From Candidatus Peregrinibacteria bacterium (GTDB lineage: Bacteria; Patescibacteriota; Gracilibacteria; UBA1369; LOWO2-01-FULL-3), in contig WJKQ01000098.1 of assembly GCA_014728975.1 (NCBI GenBank), forward strand, positions 1-6,653: a DNA stretch of 6,653 nt. Reading direction: 5' to 3'. Shown in pieces: positions 1-6,151 of the stretch. The first letter of the stretch is position 1. Every line of letters begins with the position of its first letter. The position numbers and the translations under genes were made by a program. Below the pieces are notes generated by a model, which was given only the letters and a program-made list of their open reading frames with translations, was not told the origin of the DNA and ran no database searches.

Positions 1-1
1 A

Positions 2-97
2 TCAATGACTCAGGGACGCGGAAATTACACGATGGAATTTGGGCATTATTCTGAAGTTCCTACAAATATAGCTGAAGAAATAAGTAAAAAGAGTTAA
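2..97 (+). CDS. fusA: Elongation factor G, C-terminal end only (partial)
   Basis: This is the last 31 codons of a gene that begins upstream of the window, ending at TAA. The reading begins SMTQGRGNYTMEFGHYSEVP and ends NIAEEISKKS, which matches the C-terminal domain V tail of bacterial EF-G (typically S-M-T-Q/S-G-R-G-x-Y-T/S-M-E-F-x-H-Y-x-x-V-P). EF-G is the cytosolic GTPase that moves tRNA and mRNA through the ribosome during translocation. None of its GTPase motifs fall in the window, so the call rests on this tail and on the downstream tuf gene; fusA-tuf adjacency is standard in the str operon. A 7-bp hairpin begins at the stop codon, but it lacks a T-run. Confidence 0.93.
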   Translation, partial: SMTQGRGNYTMEFGHYSEVPTNIAEEISKKS

Positions 98-164
98 AGA
101 TAAATTTTATCTTGCATACAAGAAAAAATTTCGATACTATTCCGGCGCTGTGTAATTTCAGCGC
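97..164 (+). other. Two small hairpins in the fusA-tuf spacer
   Basis: The 107-nt spacer holds two perfect inverted repeats. The first is AAGATAA/TTATCTT (97-103 with 107-113, 3-nt loop), which starts at the fusA stop codon. The second is GCGCTG/CAGCGC (145-150 with 159-164, 8-nt loop), the only GC-rich stem in an otherwise A/T-rich stretch. Neither is followed directly by a T-run, so I do not call a terminator, and fusA and tuf may be co-transcribed. The second could be a tuf leader structure or a processing site. No function can be read from the sequence. Confidence 0.4.
112..140 (+). promoter_or_regulatory. Weak candidate promoter for tuf
   Basis: TTGCAT (112-117) and TACTAT (135-140) are separated by 17 nt, matching the sigma70 consensus at only 3/6 and 4/6 positions. 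The resulting start near 147 would fall inside the stem at 145-164, which argues against both being right. tuf may simply be read through from fusA. This is a guess from spacing and base match only. Confidence 0.2.
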
Positions 165-204
165 TAAAATTATATATTTTTTCTAATTTTTAAACAAAAT
201 AATT

Positions 205-1398
205 ATGGCTGAAGGAGTATTTGATAGAAGTAAACCGCACGTAAACGTCGGTACAATTGGTCATGTAGACCACGGTAAAACCACCCTGACAGCGGCAATA
301 ACAACTATTGCAGCAAAAAAATACGGTGGAGGAAACAAGGCAATCGAATTTGACCAGATTGACAACGCGCCCGAAGAAAAAGAAAGAGGCATCACAATCG
401 CAACCTCCCATCAGGAATACGAAACCGATAAAAGGCACTACGCACACGTCGACTGTCCGGGGCACGCGGATTACGTTAAAAATATGATCACCGGAGCGGC
501 ACAAATGGACGGAGCAATACTGGTGGTTTCAGCAGCGGATGGACCAATGCCGCAGACACGTGAACATATTCTGCTTGCCAGACAGGTAAATGTCCCTTCC
601 ATTGTTGTTTTCCTGAACAAAATGGACATGGCCGATCCTGAAATTGCAGAACTTTCAGAAATGGAAATACGTGAACTTTTAAATAAGTACGAATTTCCAG
701 GAGATGAAGTTCCAATTATTAAAGGATCAGCACTAAAAGCTCTTGAAAATTCAGATGATGAGGAAGCTACCAAACCTATCATCGAACTCCTGGAAGCTCT
801 TGATACGTATATTCCGGAACCAAAGAGAGACCTTGAAAAACCTTTCTTAATGCCTATTGAAGATATTTTCTCAATCAAAGGTAGAGGAACAGTCGCTACA
901 GGTAGAGTCGAACAGGGCATAGTAAACGTCAACGATGAAGTTGAACTCGTGGGAATAAAACCAACAAGAAAAGTCGTTGTTACAGGAGTAGAAATGTTCA
1001 AAAAGACACTGGATCAGGGACAGGCAGGAGACAATGTCGGTATTCTTTTACGCGGTATTGAAAAAGAGGAAATAGAAAGAGGACAGGTCCTTGCAAAACC
1101 GGGAACAATTACACCCCACACAAAATTTGATTCCGAAGTTTATATTTTGACCAAAGAGGAAGGCGGAAGACATACTCCTTTCTTTAAAGGATACAAACCT
1201 CAATTTTACATCAGAACAACAGATGTTACAGGTTCTATCGAGCTTCCTGCTGATGTAGAAATGGTAATGCCCGGAGACAAAGTTGAAATGAAAGTGGAAC
1301 TGGGAGCACCCATCGCTCTGGACGAAGGAACCCGTTTTGCTATCCGTGAAGGAGGCAGAACCGTCGGCGCTGGAGTTGTCACAAAGGTCACAGAATAA
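205..1398 (+). CDS. tuf: Elongation factor Tu (EF-Tu)
   Basis: EF-Tu is the cytosolic GTPase that delivers aminoacyl-tRNA to the ribosomal A site. The 397-residue product is full length (E. coli has 394). The GTPase domain carries the P-loop GHVDHGKT (residues 19-26), switch I RGITI (61-65), DCPGH (83-87, with the catalytic His at 87), NKMD (138-141) and GSALKAL (174-180). Domains 2 and 3 follow from about residue 210, including GRGTVATGRVEQG, the GGRHTPFFKGYKPQFYIRTT stretch and the C-terminal VGAGVVTKV end. Position 66 is Ala where many EF-Tu proteins have Asn (RGITIN), a variation I believe occurs in other bacteria too. The ATG gives the usual MA-x-x-x-F-D/x-R-x-K-P-H-V-N-V-G-T-I-G-H-V-D N-terminus, so the start is secure. 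It has no Shine-Dalgarno motif; the upstream stretch is A/T-rich. A strong terminator lies 15 nt after the stop. Confidence 0.99.
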   Translation: MAEGVFDRSKPHVNVGTIGHVDHGKTTLTAAITTIAAKKYGGGNKAIEFDQIDNAPEEKERGITIATSHQEYETDKRHYAHVDCPGHADYVKNMITGAAQMDGAILVVSAADGPMPQTREHILLARQVNVPSIVVFLNKMDMADPEIAELSEMEIRELLNKYEFPGDEVPIIKGSALKALENSDDEEATKPIIELLEALDTYIPEPKRDLEKPFLMPIEDIFSIKGRGTVATGRVEQGIVNVNDEVELVGIKPTRKVVVTGVEMFKKTLDQGQAGDNVGILLRGIEKEEIERGQVLAKPGTITPHTKFDSEVYILTKEEGGRHTPFFKGYKPQFYIRTTDVTGSIELPADVEMVMPGDKVEMKVELGAPIALDEGTRFAIREGGRTVGAGVVTKVTE

Positions 1399-1413
1399 TA
1401 ACAAAAACCAATT

Positions 1414-1447
1414 AAAAAAGGGCCCGCCTCCGGCGGGCCTTTTTTTT
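1414..1447 (+). terminator. Strong intrinsic terminator after tuf, probably bidirectional
   Basis: GGCCCGCC (1421-1428) pairs perfectly with GGCGGGCC (1432-1439) around a TCC triloop. A G-T wobble (1420/1440) and six A-T pairs (1414-1419 with 1441-1446) extend the stem, and eight T residues end the structure at 1440-1447. The A-run on the 5' side means it could also terminate on the opposite strand. It separates the fusA-tuf transcript from the rpsJ unit, which then has its own promoter 12 nt downstream. Confidence 0.95.
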
Positions 1448-1458
1448 AAAAATTTCAT

Positions 1459-1487
1459 TTGACTTTCTAAAAACAAACCTATATAAG
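1459..1487 (+). promoter_or_regulatory. Sigma70-type promoter for the 75-aa ORF and rpsJ
   Basis: TTGACT (1459-1464, 5/6 to TTGACA) is followed after exactly 17 nt by TATAAG (1482-1487, 5/6 to TATAAT). It sits just past the tuf terminator, where a new transcription unit is expected. The predicted start is around 1493-1495, leaving a leader of about 125 nt before the first ORF. This is the best promoter match in the window. Confidence 0.8.
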
Positions 1488-1500
1488 TTCACTACAAAAC

Positions 1501-1542
1501 TGATTTTCTGCTGTTAGAAAATCACTCGTAAAACGGGACAGC
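1501..1542 (+). promoter_or_regulatory. Leader hairpin with possible H-type pseudoknot upstream of rpsJ
   Basis: A perfect 9-bp stem forms between TGATTTTCT (1501-1509) and AGAAAATCA (1516-1524) around the hexaloop GCTGTT (1510-1515). That loop is complementary to GACAGC at 1537-1542: five Watson-Crick pairs and one G-T wobble. This gives pseudoknot topology with a 12-nt third loop. Using the whole loop leaves no nucleotides to cross stem 2, so at least G1510 is probably unpaired. No T-run follows, so it is not a terminator. By position, just after the promoter of a ribosomal-protein unit, an autoregulatory leader is plausible, with S10 or another operon product as ligand; that is inference. 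A competing small hairpin (AGC/GCT at 1540-1548) uses part of the same sequence. Confidence 0.5.
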
Positions 1543-1570
1543 TCGGCTCCAAGTTACTTTCTTAATACGA

Positions 1571-1607
1571 AAATTATACAACCGGGCGGCCCCCCACCCG
1601 GTAATTT
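1571..1607 (+). promoter_or_regulatory. GC-rich stem-loop just upstream of the 75-aa ORF
   Basis: ACCGGG (1581-1586) pairs with CCCGGT (1597-1602) around a 10-nt loop containing six consecutive C residues (1590-1595). AAATT (1571-1575) and AATTT (1603-1607) can add five outer pairs, leaving 1576-1580 as a bulge. The GC block stands out in an A/T-rich leader and ends 16 nt before the ATG at 1619, so it could control initiation of that ORF. No T-run follows, which makes termination unlikely. Confidence 0.45.
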
Positions 1608-1618
1608 AACAATAAAAT

Positions 1619-1846
1619 ATGGTACTTCCCAAAACCAGCGAAAGAATAAAAACAGATATTTTTCCGGAGAAAATTCCCGACAAAATAGCCCAAAAACTAA
1701 GAGGAAGCTTATATATGATACTTTTTTCAGGAGCAGACAAAGAATTAGCGGATGGCGGATGGGAAACAAATAATAACCTTCTGGTACTTCAAAAAAATAC
1801 AACAACAGCAGTTTACGATGCATGTACTTTAGAAAGATTAAATTAA
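1619..1846 (+). CDS. Small hypothetical protein (75 aa) between tuf and rpsJ
   Basis: I do not recognise this protein. It is 75 residues and soluble-looking, with a Lys-rich N-terminal third (MVLPKTSERIKTDIF) followed by a possible beta-rich core around LYMILFSG (residues 31-38) and NLLVLQKN (52-59). It has no signal peptide, no membrane helix, no Cys pair and no obvious nucleic-acid-binding motif. The ATG is the first possible start, because an in-frame TAA lies at 1613-1615. There is no Shine-Dalgarno sequence. It sits 15 nt upstream of rpsJ, behind a good promoter and a structured leader, so it is probably co-transcribed with rpsJ and may act in translation or in control of the operon. The A-rich codon use resembles its neighbours. 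It could instead be a non-coding part of the leader, but an ORF of this length filling the space to rpsJ argues for a real gene. Confidence 0.65.
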   Translation: MVLPKTSERIKTDIFPEKIPDKIAQKLRGSLYMILFSGADKELADGGWETNNNLLVLQKNTTTAVYDACTLERLN

Positions 1847-1861
1847 TTAACTTCAAATTCT

Positions 1862-2185
1862 ATGCCGCCAAAACAAAAAATCAGAATTAAAATCCGTTCA
1901 TTCGACCACAAAGTCATTGACGAAACCTCAAAACTGATAATCGATACTGCTGAAAGAACAGGAGCATTTGTTTCAGGACCCATTCCACTGCCAACCAAAA
2001 TAGATAAATTCACCGTTAATAAATCGACATTCGTTCATAAAAAATCAAGAGAACAATTTGAAATGCGAACACATTCAAGATTAATCGATATTCAACAAAC
2101 CACACCAAAAACAATAGAATCACTTTCAAATCTAAGTCTTCCCGCAGGTGTTGAAATAGAAATAAAAATGCTTCAGGAAGAATAA
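1862..2185 (+). CDS. rpsJ: 30S ribosomal protein S10 (NusE)
   Basis: S10 is a small-subunit head protein. As NusE it also joins the NusB antitermination complex and links NusG to the ribosome. The 107-residue product (E. coli 103) shows the family pattern throughout: KIRIKIRSFDHKVID (residues 6-20), the GAFVSGPIPLPTK stretch, then FTV and VHKKSREQFEMRTHSRLIDI, with TPKTIESL and LPAGVEIEIK at the C terminus. KKSREQFEMRTHSR lies in the long loop that normally enters the head RNA. The ATG gives a standard N-terminus with no Shine-Dalgarno motif. It would normally be the first gene of the S10 operon, followed closely by rplC, but here the next ribosomal gene is about 4 kb away. It shares the promoter at 1459 with the 75-aa ORF. 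Confidence 0.98.
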   Translation: MPPKQKIRIKIRSFDHKVIDETSKLIIDTAERTGAFVSGPIPLPTKIDKFTVNKSTFVHKKSREQFEMRTHSRLIDIQQTTPKTIESLSNLSLPAGVEIEIKMLQEE

Positions 2186-2193
2186 ATCATACT

Positions 2194-2221
2194 TTGACCG
2201 AAAAGCCAAAGCTGTGATAAC
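2194..2221 (+). promoter_or_regulatory. Candidate promoter for the exchanger/DUF3160 cassette
   Basis: TTGACC (2194-2199, 5/6) and GATAAC (2216-2221, 4/6) are 16 nt apart, and TGT directly before the -10 gives an extended TGn element. It lies in the 58-nt gap after rpsJ, with a predicted start about 15 nt before the exchanger ATG. No terminator is visible after rpsJ, so read-through from the rpsJ promoter remains possible. Confidence 0.45.
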
Positions 2222-2243
2222 TTTCCAAATGTAATTCACACCT

Positions 2244-3206
2244 ATGGAAATTGTTAAATGGTCAGCATTATTTATAATCTCACTCGCTGTCTTGATAAAA
2301 TCCGCAGACTATTTCACAACCACAGCTGAAAAAATAGGTCTACACTTCAAAATTCCTTCATTTATAATCGGAGTTACCATCGTGGCACTCGGCACTTCCC
2401 TACCCGAAATTGCTACATCAGTTATATCGGTTTCTGAAGGTCAGTCACAGATTGTAATCGGAAACGTAGTCGGTTCCAATCTTGCAAACATTCTATTGGT
2501 GCTCGCAATAACTGCAATAATCGGAAAACGCCTTTTTGTAAGCAAAGACATAATTAACATCGACCTTCCCATTCTGCTCGGAAGCACGATTTTACTTTTT
2601 ATTACAACATTGGATGGTAAATTTTCATACGCTGACGCCGCGATTAGCTTGCTGACTCTATTAACATACATTTTATATAACACCAAGGCTCACCGTGAAA
2701 TCGAACCAAAAGAAAAAAGAGAACTTTCCAAGCTCAAAGCAGAAGAAAAAAAAGAAAAATTAAAAATAAAATACCCGATTATCCTCATAGTTTCAGGAAT
2801 ATTTCTCTACTTCTCCGCTGATTTCACAATTGAATCAGTCATACAGCTCTCAAATATTTTTAAAGTCGGAACCGAAATAATAGCGGTTTCTGCGATTGCT
2901 ATAGGTACATCCTTACCGGAACTTGCCGTATCCGCGGTAGCCGCAAAAAAAGGAAAAGCTGATATCGCGATAGGAAACGTAACAGGATCAAATATATTCA
3001 ATATTTTAGGAGTAATGGGTATTCCCGCTTTATTCGGTACTCTACACATTCCTCCAGGCATGATCACATTCACTATACCTGTACTTATTTTCGTCACGAT
3101 ACTTTATGTATTTGTTACAATGGATAAACAAATAACAAAATGGGAAGGTCTCACTCTTCTCTTACTTTATATAGCCTTTCTGGGTAAAACATTTGGATTA
3201 ATTTAA
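2244..3206 (+). CDS. CaCA-family Na+/Ca2+ exchanger-like membrane protein
   Basis: The 320-residue protein has the two-fold repeat of the calcium/cation antiporter superfamily, closest in layout to bacterial YrbG-type and archaeal NCX_Mj exchangers. The alpha1 repeat has GTSLPE at residues 50-55 and GNVVGSN at 73-79; alpha2 has GTSLPE at 221-226 and GNVTGSN at 244-250. Glu55 and Glu226 match the paired acidic ion-binding residues. About ten hydrophobic helices are visible, five on each side of a charged Lys/Glu-rich loop (about 148-177) that is probably cytosolic. Asn253, in the SNIFN stretch, sits where K+-dependent exchangers carry Asp, hinting at K+-independent exchange; that reading is from memory of the family. 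The likely role is Ca2+ export driven by Na+ at the cytoplasmic membrane, though the ion is not proven by sequence. It is the first cassette gene, 10 nt before the DUF3160 gene, and has no Shine-Dalgarno motif. Confidence 0.92.
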   Translation: MEIVKWSALFIISLAVLIKSADYFTTTAEKIGLHFKIPSFIIGVTIVALGTSLPEIATSVISVSEGQSQIVIGNVVGSNLANILLVLAITAIIGKRLFVSKDIINIDLPILLGSTILLFITTLDGKFSYADAAISLLTLLTYILYNTKAHREIEPKEKRELSKLKAEEKKEKLKIKYPIILIVSGIFLYFSADFTIESVIQLSNIFKVGTEIIAVSAIAIGTSLPELAVSAVAAKKGKADIAIGNVTGSNIFNILGVMGIPALFGTLHIPPGMITFTIPVLIFVTILYVFVTMDKQITKWEGLTLLLLYIAFLGKTFGLI

Positions 3207-3216
3207 TTTTCAAATC

Positions 3217-5424
3217 ATGAAAAAAACCACATCTTTCCTGTTAATTTCAGCATTATGCCTAACAATCTTGACTTCATGCCAAAAAGAAGTCCCTAAAGAA
3301 GAAAAAAAGCCCGAAAAAGAAAAACCCAAAATATCTTTTCAGGAAGTTGAGGCAGGAACCTTCGCAAAATGGGAAGAAGACAAAGTCAGTTATATACCTT
3401 CCGTTCCGGCTTATTCCGTAAATATTCCAAAAATTGAAGACGGCCCATCAACAGGAAACGTAACAATTTATGAAAATCAATACCTGACTGACGACATCAT
3501 AGAAACTCTCAATAAATACGGTTTCGCGATAAAAGAGGATAACTACAGCGAATTCTTTGACCTGTACGAAAGTAATCGATACGATCTTATAGCCAATTTT
3601 ATCACAACAGACTCAGTTCTTCATACGTATCACCTTTTCTTCAATCACCTTTTAAAGTCTCTTGAAGAAAATCAGCTCATTGATGTAGCCGAAAAAATTT
3701 CCGACCAAATGGTAAAAATTTCAGAAGAACAATACCAGACTCTGAAAGGCACAGATTATGAAAACGCCGCGATGAAAAATATTGCATATTTTTCAGTCGC
3801 CAAAAAAATCCTCGAACCGGAAAGCGAAATTCCCTCCCTGGTCGAAGATAAAGTCAAAAATGAATTGGAACTTTTAAAAAAACACGAAGGCATAAAGTTA
3901 TCCCCAATCTTTGAATACAAAGAGGATTATTCACAATATTCCCCAAGAGGACACTACACAAAATCTGAGGCGCTAAAAAAATATTTTAACGCTTTAATGT
4001 GGTATGGAAGAATCACTTTCAGACTGAAAGAAGACGAAGGCGAAGAAGAAACAAAATCCGCACTACTGGTAGTTTCGGCAATTAAAAACAATCCGGAAAT
4101 CTTCGACTTATGGGAAAAACTTTATGAACCGATTAATTTTTTTGTAGGAGAACCGGATGATCTTTCTTATTATGAATACCTCACAGTCGCAAAAAATATT
4201 TACGGAGGAGATTTTTCAGCCGAAACTTTTACAAAATCTGCGGAAAAACTTAGTGATTTCATGCAACAGGCAAGAAAACTTCCCGATCCAAAAATAAATT
4301 CAATGCCTGTTTTCGCACCGGATTACATAGAAAACGAAAGAACCGAAGAAATAAAAGGCTTCCGTTTTCTGGGCCAGAGATCGACAGTGGATGCCATGAT
4401 TTTCCAAAAACTAATTTACAGAGACGTCAAAAAACACGCGGAAGACGGCAGCTACAGAATGCTGCCTATGGCATTAGACATTCCCGCGACAATGGGATTT
4501 GATGAAGCTTACGAAATAATGGAAAACCTTGGAGAAACAAAATATAAAAACTACAAAGAAAATATGGCTGAGCTTAAAGATTTTCTTGCAGAAATGCCTC
4601 AGGAAAACTGGACAAAAAATCTTTATTGGGGATGGATGAACACACTAAAAACGTTAATAAAAGACTATGGTGAAGGATATCCGTTTTTTATGCAGAACGA
4701 ACAATGGAAATTAAAGGAATTAGTAACCTTCCTTGCCAGTTGGACCGAATTAAAACACGATACAATTCTATACGCGAAACAGGTCTATGCAGAACTTGGA
4801 GGCGGTTATGTGCCCGAAGAAATTGACGACAGAGGTTATGTCGAACCTAATCCCGAACTTTATAACAAAATGAAATCCCTGATTAACCTGACCGTGGACG
4901 GCCTCGAACAAAGAGAACTGTTAAGCGCAAAAAACAAGGATCTTTTGACAAAACTTGCAGACCTTGTCGAGAAACTTAGAGATATCTCAATCAAAGAACT
5001 TGAAAATAAACCTTTAACGGAAGACGATTACGAATTCATAAAGACCTATGGAGGTTCTCTTGAACATTTCTGGTATGAAACTCTTACAGAAGAAGAAAAG
5101 AAAATGGACCAGCAAAGTTTCCTAAATACACACCCGGCGGCAATAATTGCCGATGTAGCAACAGACCCAAACGGCGTGGTACTTGAAGAAGGAACCGGAG
5201 ATATAAATAAAATTTACGTTGTTTTTCCGATAGATGGGGAACTTCATATCGCTACCGGAGGCGTATTTTCCCACTATGAATTTAAATGGCCGATGAGTGA
5301 CAGGCTGACTGATGAAAAATGGAGAGCAATTCTCTTCCCTCACGCTTATCCGGAAACACAACTGGAAACAGAATTTGAACCTGAAATAGCAGAATGGCAA
5401 AAAGAATTTACAGTCACTTACTGA
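3217..5424 (+). CDS. DUF3160-family lipoprotein of unknown function
   Basis: The 735-residue protein starts with a lipoprotein signal: MKKTT, a hydrophobic core, and the lipobox L-T-S-C with the lipidated Cys at residue 21. A Lys/Glu/Pro-rich tether (about 22-38) follows, then a large, mainly alpha-helical extracytoplasmic domain. I assign it to DUF3160 from remembered family hallmarks: RYDLIANFITTDSVLHTYHL (121-140), GFRFLGQRSTVDAMIFQKLI (381-400), LASWTELKHDTILYAKQVYA (506-525) with GYVEPNPELY (540-549), and the C-terminal segment from LEEGTG through IYVVFPIDG to FSHYEF and RLTDEKWR (656-703). The length suits the family and I see no break. The biochemical function is unknown, and no known catalytic triad or metal site stands out. 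Its stop is the only TGA among the complete genes. It starts 10 nt after the exchanger gene and overlaps the next gene by 31 nt, so the three probably form one operon. Confidence 0.88.
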   Translation: MKKTTSFLLISALCLTILTSCQKEVPKEEKKPEKEKPKISFQEVEAGTFAKWEEDKVSYIPSVPAYSVNIPKIEDGPSTGNVTIYENQYLTDDIIETLNKYGFAIKEDNYSEFFDLYESNRYDLIANFITTDSVLHTYHLFFNHLLKSLEENQLIDVAEKISDQMVKISEEQYQTLKGTDYENAAMKNIAYFSVAKKILEPESEIPSLVEDKVKNELELLKKHEGIKLSPIFEYKEDYSQYSPRGHYTKSEALKKYFNALMWYGRITFRLKEDEGEEETKSALLVVSAIKNNPEIFDLWEKLYEPINFFVGEPDDLSYYEYLTVAKNIYGGDFSAETFTKSAEKLSDFMQQARKLPDPKINSMPVFAPDYIENERTEEIKGFRFLGQRSTVDAMIFQKLIYRDVKKHAEDGSYRMLPMALDIPATMGFDEAYEIMENLGETKYKNYKENMAELKDFLAEMPQENWTKNLYWGWMNTLKTLIKDYGEGYPFFMQNEQWKLKELVTFLASWTELKHDTILYAKQVYAELGGGYVPEEIDDRGYVEPNPELYNKMKSLINLTVDGLEQRELLSAKNKDLLTKLADLVEKLRDISIKELENKPLTEDDYEFIKTYGGSLEHFWYETLTEEEKKMDQQSFLNTHPAAIIADVATDPNGVVLEEGTGDINKIYVVFPIDGELHIATGGVFSHYEFKWPMSDRLTDEKWRAILFPHAYPETQLETEFEPEIAEWQKEFTVTY

Positions 5425-6095
5425 TCGGAATCCTTTTCCTTTCGGCAATCGGAATTTTCTTATCATTAACACCCGGCTGCAATAATATCCCAATCACATC
5501 TCTGGAAACAAATGCCTCATTTCTGGAAAATTTTAAAGAACCTCAAAAACGGTTCAGTATCGATTTAGACAACGATGGAACCGAAGAAACGGGCAAAATC
5601 AATAAAGGAATCGCCTATATTTATAAAAACAACGAATTGATATTCACAAGCGATCCCTCCTGGGACGTTAAGGAAATACTCGCCGGTGACTTCAATAATG
5701 ACGGACAAAACGATTTTGCTCTTTCGCTCTGGAAATACGGAAATTACGGCAATTCCCTGCCCTTTTGGGAAGAAAAAAACGATAATTCCTATAAAATGCA
5801 CCTGTTCTTATACACCTGGAAAAGAGAAAAAATAGGCCCACTCTGGCATTCCTCCAATTTACCCAAACAAAACCTAAGAACACGGCTCATTGACACAAAC
5901 AATGATGGACAAAACGAACTCATAGTAATCGAAACAGACTACCAAAACTCTCACGATCATAAATCGATCCTTTCACAAAATCCTGATATGGAAGACGCAT
6001 CCGGTTTGTCGATTGCTCAATGGACCTGGAACGACTGGGGTTTTGAACTTCAGAAAAGGATCCAAACACACTGGAACTTTATTACAAATTTTTAG
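5394..6095 (+). CDS. Exported protein with FG-GAP/VCBS-like DxDxDG calcium motifs
   Basis: The 233-residue protein begins with a basic n-region (MAKR) and a hydrophobic stretch to about residue 25, ending in TPGC at 26-29. This is a signal peptide or anchor; Cys29 could be lipidated, but Pro at -2 makes it a poor lipobox. The mature part has three motifs of the DxDxDG type: DLDNDG (57-62), DFNNDG (99-104) and DTNNDG (167-172). The last two are followed by QND-FALSLW and QNE-LIVIE, the pattern of FG-GAP/VCBS beta-propeller blades that bind Ca2+ in the loop. Three motifs are too few for a full propeller, so it may be a partial propeller or may assemble with a partner. Aromatic-rich segments KYGNYGNSLPFW (114-125), HLFLYTW (136-142) and AQWTWNDWGF (208-217) look like conserved core. 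The ATG lies inside the DUF3160 gene (31-nt overlap), suggesting translational coupling and a joint role at the cell surface. The function is unknown. Confidence 0.8.
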   Translation: MAKRIYSHLLIGILFLSAIGIFLSLTPGCNNIPITSLETNASFLENFKEPQKRFSIDLDNDGTEETGKINKGIAYIYKNNELIFTSDPSWDVKEILAGDFNNDGQNDFALSLWKYGNYGNSLPFWEEKNDNSYKMHLFLYTWKREKIGPLWHSSNLPKQNLRTRLIDTNNDGQNELIVIETDYQNSHDHKSILSQNPDMEDASGLSIAQWTWNDWGFELQKRIQTHWNFITNF

Positions 6096-6118
6096 TAAAT
6101 TAATAAGATACTTTGCTA

Positions 6119-6147
6119 TTGACTATCCATTTCTCTATCTGTATATT
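6119..6147 (+). promoter_or_regulatory. Sigma70-type promoter for rplC and the rest of the S10 operon
   Basis: TTGACT (6119-6124, 5/6) and TATATT (6142-6147, 5/6) are separated by exactly 17 nt, the same -35 hexamer and spacing as the promoter at 1459. It lies in the 135-nt gap between the cassette and rplC, with a predicted start around 6153-6156 and a leader of about 75 nt. A second TTGACA (6159-6164) has no usable -10 at normal spacing. I see no terminator after the cassette, so read-through could add to rplC expression. Confidence 0.75.
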
Positions 6148-6151
6148 CATA

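Noticed and set aside
471..1001. Minus-strand open frame of 176 codons inside tuf
   Set aside because: It lies wholly antisense to the highly conserved EF-Tu gene, and its Ser/Ile-rich composition is what the complement of EF-Tu codons gives. No independent start signal is visible.
1048..1476. Minus-strand open frame running from the tuf 3' end through the terminator
   Set aside because: It is mostly the complement of tuf and would need transcription through the terminator hairpin. The Phe-rich composition is that of a shadow frame.
2186..2243. Intrinsic terminator after rpsJ
   Set aside because: Only a 3-bp AGC/GCT hairpin is present and no T-run follows, so read-through from rpsJ into the cassette cannot be excluded.
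5422..5469. TGA read as glycine (recoded genetic code), extending the DUF3160 protein
   Set aside because: Read-through would add only 15 codons after the TGA before TAA. EF-Tu, S10 and the L3 part are collinear with their families without any in-frame TGA, so a UGA-to-Gly code is not supported.
5122..5493. Minus-strand open frame of 123 codons across the DUF3160/DxDxDG overlap
   Set aside because: It is antisense to two supported genes, with Phe/Cys/Arg-rich shadow composition and no recognisable domain.
6096..6118. Intrinsic terminator after the cassette
   Set aside because: Only a weak 5-bp A/T inverted repeat spans the last stop codon, with no GC stem and no following T-run.
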